This document shows positions 55,789-64,000 of a stretch of 64,000 nucleotides of DNA, one piece after another. The first letter of the stretch is position 1. The number at the start of each line of letters is the position of its first letter. The position numbers and the translations under genes are program-made. This DNA is from Hyposmocoma kahamanoa (taxonomy: Eukaryota > Arthropoda > Insecta > Lepidoptera > Cosmopterigidae), in NCBI RefSeq assembly GCF_003589595.1, contig NW_020653993.1:3669308-3733307 (forward strand). The letters are read 5' to 3'. The notes beneath the pieces are model-generated. The model was not told where the DNA came from. It was given only the letters and a program-made list of their open reading frames with translations, and searched no databases.

Positions 55789-56279
55789 AAACTATGACCA
55801 GTCATTATCAAGATTTCGTAGTGTTTATCATTTGTTTGTGTGAGTTTTGGCGACAACGGTTCCAATAGTAATCGGGGCTTAAGGCACTTCCATTGTTCTT
55901 TTGCTTCCGTGCTCACATTACTGCTTAGCAGCAGAAATGAGTATGGTGGCATTACTTTCCTGGATTAAGTCTTTCACATGGACCTCTACTGTCACTATTA
56001 TAAGTATTTAGCATTACATATCAAAATTATTATATTTATATATCAAAGTTCATAGTATTGGTGTACGCTGGCACAAATTCTTGAAATAATTTTGTCATCA
56101 ATCATGAGTGGACGTAGCTTACAATTTTGGCAGAAAGAGTCGTTTACATAATTCGATCCAGGATTGTATGTACTAATTTGGAAAAACAGTAGTTCATTTT
56201 TGTTAGATCCACTAGCGCAGTAAGGGATGATTTGTCAGTCTTTATGGCTTTAAGTACTACACGGGATGTTTTAGATTCC

Positions 56280-56646
56280 CTGAAAATCCGCATCGTCTCT
56301 TCGCAGACAGTGGCGCCGCATCGCGCACGCGAAGCGCTGATAACGCACCTACTCCACGCGCGATCGCGCTGCTAAACGCATTGCTCACCCAGTATCAGGA
56401 TTTAGATTTAGACATATTCTTTGACAAACAGCATGTTATTCATCGCGGGATATTGCTGTTCTTGAACTACCTATCGAGTACTGCTGCCGTGTGAGTGAAT
56501 GGCATGCTGTGCGCAATTTTAATTTTCACTATTTATTTTGTTTTCGATGTTATTTTATTCAATCTATTATTTTATTTTCCTTATTAATATGTTCAATTTA
56601 ACTTGTAAGCGCTTTGGTGTTAATACTGTAAGCTTCCAAGTGTTTA

Positions 56647-56681
<35 letters not shown>

Positions 56682-56690
56682 AACTTTTAT
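56280..56690 (+). mobile_element. Possible LINE 3' part with (ATAA)n tail
   Basis: A GC-rich stretch (GTGGCGCCGCATCGCGCACG at 56310) grades into a 3' UTR-like AT-rich sequence and ends in an ATAAATAAATAAATAAATAA run (56648-56683). Tail type and position suggest a LINE. No coding similarity was recognised. Confidence 0.4.
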
Positions 56691-57508
56691 AATCTTCGAA
56701 AGATACGGAAATCTGGTCATGTGGGGTAGCCCACTAAAATTCCCTCGGTAACCATCCTCTGTGCATGAGAACTACTCTTTACGATTCTGAGTGGTGTTCG
56801 ATATTTGTTTATGTTTCCCAGGGGCCTACAATAATCTTTCATAAAATAATCTTATTTCAATGTAAACTTATAATATCGCACTGTTGCTATAATAGTGTAT
56901 TAACTCAAAAAGTGTATTTTTTAAAAATCGCTGTTAAAATACGAATTACTCGGTTCCTTTGAAAGATCATTAAAATTTATGTATGTGTTTAAATTTAGCA
57001 CAATTTCCTACTTATCAGATATATTTAAATTAAGTGAAAGGGAAAAAAATCATTAAGGACTGTTTTGGCTAGAACTAGCTCAAATAAAGTTTTTCTCATT
57101 TTGAATTAAGTAGATATCTTTCGATGGTTCCTTATAACATTTTAACGACAGTTTTATTGACGTGTTGGGAATCAAATTTCACCTTCAGCAATGATATAAT
57201 CTTGAATTTCACAAATTTTGAGTTACAACATTATTATAATACTAGTGCGATATTATTCATGTTCGTACCATGGTAAACCTGTCCATCAAGTAATGTTAAG
57301 TGATTGGAAGAACGATTGATTTTCCAAGTTTGTCTATTTGTTGCTAAAAGTGGGAAAGAAATAACGCTATATGAACTACATAACGCCATCTCTTTCTTTT
57401 TTGATGGTCCGAATCTTCCAATCGCAATATAATATTAAAATACTTATAGTCATCATATTATTTATATTCAGAAAATTTTAATTGCCAAAAAAATAAAAAT
57501 ATGTTTTG

Positions 57509-57740
57509 ACGGCCTCAGTGGTCGAATGGCTTGTACACCGATTTTCATGGTGTCGCCATCTCTGAGATCCCGGGTTCGATCCCCGGACGGATCCGTGCAG
57601 AAACTAACTTTTCTATATTGTCTCGGATCTGGGTGTTTGTGGTACTTAAGTACTTTACTTTATAACACAAGTACTATAGCAACTTACTTTGGGATCAGTG
57701 CAACGTATGTAATGTTATCCAATATTTATTTGTTTATGTA
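57509..57740 (+). repeat. tRNA-derived SINE, third family
   Basis: CAGTGGTCGAATGGCTTGTA is an A-box region and CCGGGTTCGATCCCCGG a B box in a perfect T-arm. They are followed by a 150-base AT-rich body (ATTGTCTCGGATCTGGGTGT). The head is serine/leucine-tRNA-like. The 71-codon frame over it is not a gene. Confidence 0.75.
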
Positions 57741-57948
57741 ATTATCAAATCTATTACGAATACGTTGTTTTCAATTATTTTTCCTCAAGAAAAATAAATA
57801 AAAAAAGCTGAGCTGTGATTGTCACGTTGCGTTGTGAATTCAGTTCCATCCTCTAAGATTCGAAATTAGTCTAGTGTCAACTGTTAGTGCCGCTGATTTT
57901 TTTTAAAACGTTATCGGTGAAAGACTCCATCGCGGCTCTACACTATAC

Positions 57949-58608
57949 TCTTCTTCTTCTTCTTCTTCCTGTGCTTATCCCACGCTAGGTGGGTTCGGCA
58001 CAACATGTATTTTTTTTCCACTCTCCCCTATCAGCCGTCATTTTTATACTTGGACCTTTCTTATCCATGTCATCTTTCACACAATCCATCCATCTTTTCT
58101 TTGGCCTTCCTTTCCCCTTATATCGCTCCACATTCATACCTAGCACTCTTCTCGTCACATGACATTCTTCTCTCCTCATGATATGTCCATTCCACGCTAA
58201 CCTATTGCTCCTCATCTTTTTCGTCACTGGCGCCACTTTCAAACTTCCCCTGACGTACTCATTCCTCCATCTTATCCTTTCTCGTCACTCCACACACCCA
58301 TTTCAATATTCGCATTATTCTGATCCATACAACATGACAGGTCTAATCACGGTCTTGTAAATTTTCCCCTTTAGCTTAAGTGGCATTCGCCGATCGCAAA
58401 TAGTGCCGTTGACCTGTCGCCATTTCATCCATCCTGTCCGTATTCTGTTCTTAATCTCGCCGTCGTTCTGTATTAACGAACCGATGTACCAAAAATCGGA
58501 GTAGACTGGTAGGGATACACCATCTAAGGCAATATTGGTAAAGCTGGAGGCACCGCCAAAGTCGAGAAAAAGCTGTTCGGTTTTTGACCGGCTAATCCTC
58601 AACCCGGT
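57949..58608 (-). mobile_element. RTE-type LINE, 5'-truncated, 12-bp target duplication
   Basis: TCTACACTATAC occurs at 57937-57948 and 58609-58620. On the minus strand the 660 bp between them encode the RTE C terminus in two frames: KTEQLFLDFGG, YIGSLIQNDGEI, WRQVNGTICDRRMPLKLKGK and RPVMLYGSE (58315-58602), then KVAPVTKKMRSNRLAWNGHI, a GKGRPKKRWMDCVK block and MTADRGEWKKNTCCAEPT (57985-58242). A GAAGAAGAAGAAGAAGA tail closes the element. A short deletion and frameshift after YGSE make it inactive. Confidence 0.9.
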
Positions 58609-58879
58609 TCTACACTATACGCCAATACAATACATGTGACAATCGATTTTCGACTAATTACATTGATTTCGAAACATTTGAATAGTTTTGTGCATTGTTT
58701 CTAACTCAGTCAAAGAGCATTAAGTAAAACAATGATTATTATATGAAAATTTAGTAACAAATAATACCATGAAACAAGTAGCGTGTTATTACAATCATAT
58801 TGTGACATTCGAGTCACTGACAGTGCTGGCTTGGAAAATGCTTATGGCACCGCGACGCGGTCGTAGCTGATCGCTCTGT

Positions 58880-58996
58880 TTACTTTTCCACCAGAGCTGT
58901 GTTAAGCGAGGCCAGGAAAATAAAGTAATTATATTGGTGGATTTTTCTCGCATACCGCCTCGCTACGTCGCACATCTATGTTACAAGGGCATCCGG
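58880..58996. mobile_element. Deleted relative of the TTA-type MITE
   Basis: TTCCACCAGAGCTGTGTTAA, GCGAGG on the left and CCGCCTCGCTACGTCGCACA, TCT on the right match the arms of 28759-29177. The interior is reduced to about 45 bases. Confidence 0.75.
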
Positions 58997-59359
58997 GCGT
59001 TGGTTGTGGGGACATTCGGTGTTCTAACGGAGACAGATTCTTGAGGCTGGATGACATGCACTGTGTTTCGGTACGTCATCAACATAGAGGAGGAATCGTT
59101 AAGTAGTCTCTCAAGGTGGTGCCGGAGACTGCGGTCGCTGGTGGGTTCGCGGTAGTATGTAATTGCGTTCTCGTGTTACCATCGGAAGTATAGTAATAGT
59201 CGGTACGGGTCCGACATAATCCTGACGTCCCCGGGTGGAAGGTGTCTATAAAGGCCCACCTAAGTTGAAAACGGTTCTTATACTTACCTATATATACTCA
59301 CACCCTTGGATTACGGTATGGAGACACTATCGATCGCCACTTAGCACTATCCATAAAAA

Positions 59360-59600
59360 CCTGTCTTGCCTCACCTATCAATCTTTCTATTAATCAATCT
59401 TTTTATTAAAGCTCTCTTATTCTTCTTACCACGCTTCCCAACCTTTTTAAGAACATTCTCAATTTGACCTGTGAATGATAATCGTGTTTGTCCTCTTCCA
59501 ATGATGCCTTCCACATTAGCTCTATACATTTCATTCGTTTCTTTACATTCATTCATTAGCTTCGTGTGCTCAAACCACCTCAACATACCCTACTTTTCCT
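59360..59600 (-). pseudogene. LINE C-terminal fragment (RTE-like)
   Basis: The minus strand reads MLRWFEHTKLMNECKETNEM then YRANVEGIIGRGQTRLSFTG. This is the 'MLRWFGH..RM.......Y.A.V.G..GRG..R' block near the end of RTE-like LINE proteins. It is a different subfamily from 57949-58608. Only about 75 codons remain. Confidence 0.65.
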
Positions 59601-60269
59601 ATTTTTGTCACTGTATCCCCTTTCAAACCACATCGTTCATGGATCACAGTTCTGATTTAATTAAAAACGAACTTTGCCAATTTTGTCTTTGTAGGTGTAG
59701 CGTTGGCGTTTGCTTTTTAAGGAAAATCAACTACACAATATCGTGGCAAGAATTTTTATATAGGTACATGAGAACATTCATTTTGGCTTTACGTAATATC
59801 CCCAAAGAATTTTTATAACTCCTTCGTGGAGATTATGAATTTTCTCTTATTAGGTTAGAAATGATAACCTTGTCATCAACGTTAGGACAAAATTCAACGT
59901 TAGGATAAAGTTGTCAAATAAAAAACGTTTTCTCAAATACATCTGTATTTATGTTATATGCTTATGTCAAATCAAAGATGATGAAATTATAACATAACTC
60001 GGTGTACTAAGTTATTCAATTTAGTCCAGAATTTCATGTTATTTTAATAAAATAGTTTTGATATTCAATATTCGAGATGCTGTTTGCCCATTCAAGCAAA
60101 TTTTACGGTATGTTTAATAGTCTTTCAATATTGTGCTTTGGTTTTATCGTATTATGTTAGTTTTATTATTGCAATGGAAAATCACAGTTTTATAAAGAAA
60201 AGACGTTTTATATAACCATTTTTGATGGATTTTATGTGGATTTATATATTGAATGTTTTTTTAATTATA

Positions 60270-60303
60270 TTTGTCATCAGCAATATTGATTGCTGATGAC
60301 AAA
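60270..60303. repeat. Perfect hairpin, 14-bp arms
   Basis: TTTGTCATCAGCAA, TATTGA, TTGCTGATGACAAA; followed by a GATATATATATATATGATAT run. Confidence 0.9.
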
Positions 60304-60359
60304 TGATATATGTGATATGATATATATATATATGATATGCATATTGTGCATACGGGGTA

Positions 60360-60640
60360 TTTTACACATGCCGACGACACGCGTACTTATACGCGCCGCG
60401 CTGTAGTGAATCGATACAAACGCCTGTAAACACCGCGTTCTTAGCAAGAAGCTTTTACACTTAGAATTTTATGTAGTTGCTTCATTTCAAAAACTAACTG
60501 AAATTAACATACAAAACTAAAATTAAAACTATCTCTTTTCAAAATGCGAGGAGTTGACGTGCGACTTCAGTGCGTCTGCGGCGCGTATACGCGGAGATGA
60601 CGCGTTTACGGCATCGTCGGTGCGTATAAATACTCCGTTT
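60360..60640. other. CpG-rich segment with inverted arms
   Basis: CCGACGACACGCGTACTTAT, ACGCGCCGCG (60371-60400) is an imperfect inverse of CGGCGCGTATACGCGGAGAT, GACGCGTTTACGGCATCGTC (60577-60616). It may be the ends of an unclassified TIR element. The overlapping 65-93 codon minus frames are arginine-rich products of this composition. Confidence 0.4.
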
Positions 60641-60928
60641 GCGTAGACTCTTAGCATTATAAATAAGCACGTCATCCAGTTCAACATTACTAGTAAAGGT
60701 GGTGATTTTATTAAAAACCTGATCATGGGAAACGAAGAAGGTCGGCGTGAATGGGGATGATCGAGAATTAGTTACTGTAGAAGTCACTAAAGGGGCAAAT
60801 GTCAAATACTCTTCTGACATTCAGGCACGTTTAGGTGCAAGGAAAGATACGTACGGACGTATCAGATGTAACAAGTCTTTATCGCACAAAATTTACAAAG
60901 GACATATACAACAACGGTGAGCTTATCT

Positions 60929-60948
60929 CTAGAAGAGATCTCTTCTAG
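60929..60948. repeat. Perfect 20-bp palindrome
   Basis: CTAGAAGAGATCTCTTCTAG. A CAACGGTGA string flanks it on both sides (60912 and 60959). Confidence 0.85.
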
Positions 60949-61130
60949 CCCATCCTAGCAACGGTGAATAAAGAAAATCGGCGGGAATATTATTGTAGTA
61001 GAAAAATAACTTACTATTTAAGAGTTGTGAAACGGTAAGACGATGTAAAACCCAAAAGGGTTTATATTTAAATAATTACTATTGCTATAGTGACATAACT
61101 TCATGAGGATATAATCTCAATATAGAGTAC

Positions 61131-61200
61131 CAAAAAAACCGACCTCAAAAGTAGGACTACGTGGAATTACGTCTATTTGCTAAGTTTTATTGAAATATCC
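61131..61200 (-). repeat. RepC fragment, minus strand
   Basis: ACCGACCTCAAAAGTAGGAC, GGAATTACGTCTATTTGCTA, AGTTTTATTGAAAT. Confidence 0.5.
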
Positions 61201-61449
61201 CCTAGTTCGCCACTATACAGGACTTGACACTGGAGATAATAAAAAATAGGTTCTCACTACGACACTACTCAAAATATATTGAGGGAAAAACGCCTTGAAT
61301 TGGAGACATAGCAAAATCAACCATTAAAGTAATTGCACCTAAATTAAAGTTAGGCGCTATTTATAAAAATGAATCTTCATGCGTGAACAGCCACACTTCG
61401 AGGCGGATGATTTTCTTCAAAATGATGGAAATGGGTTGTTGGAAAGGGG

Positions 61450-61915
61450 GTATTTGGTGTGGGTCATAGGAACAGGTGACGAAACATGGATATATAGTTA
61501 CGATCACAAAACAAAGCAGCAATCGAGCGTATGAGTCTTTTGAGATGAGCCAATACCAACCAAAGTAGCGCGTGTGCAACACTTTGCACAAAAAGAAGGA
61601 ATCATCCGCTCCTTCTAGAGGCACTCCTCTAAGCGGAAGATTGTTTCTTTTTTTTAATAAAACTGGACACGTGGCTACTGTTGCTTTGGAGAATCCGGTT
61701 TATTGGAAGTTATTGACAAACTCCGTAAATATAACCGTAAACGCCGTATCATCTTGCACCACGATAATGCCAGTTCTCACACGGCAATGAATTTTTGAAG
61801 GTGAACAACGTTGATCTTATGAGCCATCCCGCGTACAGTCCAAAATTGGTTCATTCATATGAAAAAGTGCATTAACGCTAACGGAGAATATTTTGAGAAA
61901 GAATAAATTCATTTC
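61450..61915 (+). pseudogene. Mariner transposase pseudogene
   Basis: The plus strand shows, across several frames, VGTGDETWIYSYDHKTKQQS (first catalytic aspartate), NKTGHVATVALENPVYW, LHHDNASSHT (second aspartate) and SYEPSRVQSK/AYSPKLVHS, where the third aspartate of the 'YSPDLAP.D' block is replaced or lost. It ends with a GEYFEKE-like stretch. Stops and frameshifts occur throughout. A GGAAACTTATAGTGCGCCTC string at about 61951 is the likely right terminus and recurs at 19.87 kb. It belongs to the mariner group and is dead. Confidence 0.8.
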
Positions 61916-62032
61916 TGATCATTTATAGTACTTTTTTCTTATTCATCCCGGAAACTTATAGTGCGCCTCACGTATGAACATGATAATGTATTCTTTTATT
62001 TAGATGCTAACAATAAGTTAACTAAAGTATAG

Positions 62033-62600
62033 AACTATGCAGACGACATGGATCTACTGAGCCCATCTATCACTGGACTACAGTTACTGGTAACTATTTG
62101 TGAACGATATGTTGCATCGCATGGCCTCAACTATAATGTTAACATGACTGTACTAATGGCGTTTAAGTATGGCAGAGGACCGGACAACATCCCGCCTGTC
62201 ACATTAAATGGCACCGTACTAAGTAATTTAGCGAGTTTTAAATACTTATAGCATATACTTACCACAAATGAGACGATGAAGATCTAGAGCGACAGAGGCG
62301 GACTATAGTCATGAAGAGTAACATGTTGGCGCGTCGATTCGATAATTGCTCAGTTCAAGTAAGAATAACTCTGTTTGGGGCTTATTGTTAGGCGTTCTAC
62401 ACTAGTCAATTGTGGTATCATTATATTAAGCGACCTTTTGCTAGACTCAGAGTTCAATACAACAATGCATTTCGTGCTATATGCGCCGCGTCCTTGGCGG
62501 TGTGTAGACTATAGTTTGCCGTCAATAGAGTAGATGATGTTTTCGCCATAATACGAAAGAGACATTGGTCCTTTCTTACGAGATTGAGCGATTCGGCCAA
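62033..62600 (+). pseudogene. LINE reverse transcriptase fragment
   Basis: NYADDMDLLSPSITGLQLLV opens with the YADD catalytic motif. GLNYNVNMTVLMAFKY, PPVTLNGTVLSNLASFKYL and, after stops and frame changes, an 'RVQYNNAFRAICA' block follow. This is the order expected for palm, thumb and C-terminal domain of a lepidopteran LINE ORF2. It starts abruptly at the YADD motif (5' truncation). The C-terminal block matches the fragment at 50870. Confidence 0.8.
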
Positions 62601-62871
62601 TATTATTGTAAGGACAGTATGCGATACGCGCTACTTTCTAAGCGAACACTAAACTTCACTTTAAAATATAAATAAATAAATTATAATTATACTACTATTT
62701 GTAATGTAAATTCAATTAAATTTAATTCTTAATTATTAACTTCATCAACAATAATAATTTTCCGTTAATAAAATTCAATTTAATTGTAATGTAATAAGTA
62801 ATGTTAAACCTATTTATGGGTGTATACTTAAATAAAGAAACATTTTTTATTTTTTTATTTTATAGATTAAG

Positions 62872-63166
62872 TAGCAGTGGAAAGCCTTGTAAAAGAGTTC
62901 GTCCAGGGAAATGCCTTACGTCTTACTGCCGCCATGCAATAATTTGAGTATCACTGTTTTTTCTGTTTTGAAGGTTAATGGTGCTGGTGAAATTACTAGC
63001 ACATGGGACTTGTCATTATAAGTCTTAGGGTGACGGGCGCAGTGGCAGTGTCCCTCAGATTTTTGTGATATAAAGTTTTTGATGGCCCCACAACCGCTAT
63101 GTACAGGCGTGTCGCTTACCACCAGGCGCACGACTTGTTCGTCCCGTCAGAAAATATCTTATAAAA
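62872..63166 (+). repeat. RepA copy, near full length
   Basis: AAGTAGCAGTGGAAAGCCTT, GAGTTCGTCCAGGGAAATGC, GGTGACGGGCGCAGTGGCAG and TCGCTTACCACCAGGCGCAC, ending TATCTTATAAAAAAATA. Confidence 0.9.
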
Positions 63167-63958
63167 AAATATTTGTGAAGACTTAGTTACTCAGACCGCT
63201 TGCACAAGAGACATACGTTCATCCAGCTGGACTTTCACAGCTTGAATTGCTTGTCCTTATTGGAAAACAAGTTTCCTTGTGCTAGGTTTATGGCATGTGT
63301 GTATCAGAGTAGTATTGGCTTGCCACCGTTCACTTTTGTAAATAGTCGTCCTCTAGGCAAGAATTTTTAATATCCACAGAAAATTCACGAACCATGTCAA
63401 CTTTAGTTGCCGAGGGAAAGAATAATATCGGGGATTGTTATTACTCCGCAGGGATTTTGCCGGAATGTTTGATTTATGGTTTAAGGTCTGGGGGAATTAA
63501 TATTCGGGTTTGGGTTTGACGGTTGAAGTTTTGGAGTCTTTCCTGGTGGTTCATATTGAAAGTTACTTAAAATTATGTTCTTGTAACGTGGCAAATGAGA
63601 GATGAATGTTATTAACGTCACAAGTTGAAGTGCCAAGGTTATGTCAACGAGCGATCCGTAAAAAGATGAAAGATTTTACAAGGACACGTTTGAAATTCTC
63701 GAGATTTTTTCTTTTTAGGTCACTCAGGACCATCTCTCGAGAGCTTGAATAGCTGTGTTTAATATTTTTGGCAGCTTAAATTGTAACTGTCTTAGCCGTG
63801 AATAAATATATTTTGAATTTTTATGATTATTTATGTTTTTTTTCATAAAATAAAAAGTCGTCGAAATTTTGTCGTCGTCGAATGAGTTATTGTGGATGAT
63901 TCTTTTATGTCTTATTTAATAAAACAAACATTTTTCAATATGTTTTCTTTTTTTACAG
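63167..63958. other. Intron end, nothing else recognised
   Basis: AT-rich intron sequence running into a TTTTCTTTTTTTACAG acceptor at 63943-63958. Confidence 0.5.
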
Positions 63959-64000
63959 AGTGCTGTAGTGGGATCGAGGGTGACACTTCCCTGCAGAGTA
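63959..64000 (+). CDS. rst/kirre: Rst/Kirre-type Ig protein, second coding exon (partial)
   Basis: After the acceptor the phase-0 frame reads SAVVGSRVTLPCRV, the B-strand region of an Ig domain with its first conserved cysteine. It continues the EPQDQ end of the exon at 53790-54287. The exon is cut by the window end after 14 codons. The match to the first Ig domain of insect Roughest/Kirre is what identifies the gene. Confidence 0.85.

Larger units (their letters stand above)
54370..56001 (-). repeat. RepA copy split by nested insertions
   Basis: The tail part 54370-54541 (ATGATACCTAGAGCCGGGAT to GAATGCATTAATGCTCAG) and the head part 55910-56001 (GTGCTCACATTACTGCTTAG to GGACCTCTACTGTCACT) are collinear in RepA. 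The 1.37 kb between them contains unassigned sequence and a LINE. Confidence 0.75.
54288..63958 (+). other. Intron of the Rst/Kirre-type gene
   Basis: GTGAGT starts it and TTTTTTTACAG ends it, in phase 0 on both sides. Its 9671 bases hold two RepA copies, a Jockey-like LINE, RTE fragments, a SINE, a relative of the TTA-type MITE and a mariner pseudogene. Confidence 0.85.

Noticed and set aside
7413..57600. tRNA genes at the positions with good B boxes (7.4, 22.9, 34.3, 50.2, 52.1, 57.5 kb)
   Set aside because: None folds into a full cloverleaf with a pairing acceptor stem. Several are followed by repeat bodies shared with other copies, so they are SINE heads.

Overview
The window reads as AT-rich, repeat-saturated insect nuclear DNA, almost certainly from a moth or butterfly. 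The evidence is one host gene fragment with insect-type splice sites (an irregular chiasm C-roughest/Kirre family immunoglobulin protein), several repeat families I associate with Lepidoptera (tRNA-headed SINEs, RTE, Jockey-like and CR1-like LINE 3' ends, the repeat carrying a GGAGGAGGTTCTCAATTCG motif), and intron/intergenic structure with no bacterial-style gene packing. The species cannot be named from the sequence.

Host gene. The only host protein-coding gene I can support starts near the right end. A 166-codon exon (53790-54287) ends at a consensus donor; a 9.7 kb intron (54288-63958) follows; and a second exon (63959-64000, cut by the window edge) opens the first Ig domain. Everything left of about 53.6 kb is intergenic DNA or 5' non-coding intron of this gene.

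Mobile elements, left to right. 0.8-3.65 kb: a decayed, internally deleted BEL/Pao LTR retrotransposon with matching LTR remnants and a primer binding site. 4.7-7.8 kb: LINE 3' ends, a LINE-like C-terminal fragment, a 157-bp tandem duplication and two tRNA-derived SINEs. 8.6-31.7 kb: a dense mosaic of a roughly 300-bp repeat (called RepA here), mariner-like remnants, several MITEs with clear terminal inverted repeats (15.8, 20.6, 27.3, 28.8 kb) and a 400-base assembly gap flanked by inverted repeats. 32-47 kb: tandem repeats (32.1, 35.4, 37.8 kb), a TA-flanked MITE, a foldback MITE nested in RepA, a retroposon with 16-bp target duplications, and an RTE fragment. 47.8-49.3 kb: a complete Tc1-type transposon with an intact DD34E transposase and perfect 26-bp inverted repeats. 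50-63 kb: more RepA, LINE fragments with recognisable target site duplications, and a mariner pseudogene, several of them inside the intron of the Ig gene.

The most informative result is about RepA. More than 25 copies or fragments occur in both orientations in 64 kb. One copy at 24.7 kb interrupts a locally duplicated sequence whose uninterrupted paralogue lies 0.65 kb away, which supplies an empty site and shows an imperfect target duplication of about 13 bp next to the A-rich tail. That supports a retroposon without visible tRNA promoter boxes. I found no CRISPR array, no bacterial operon, no bona fide tRNA or rRNA gene and no toxin gene. The novelty here lies in transposable-element structure, not in a new enzymatic system.
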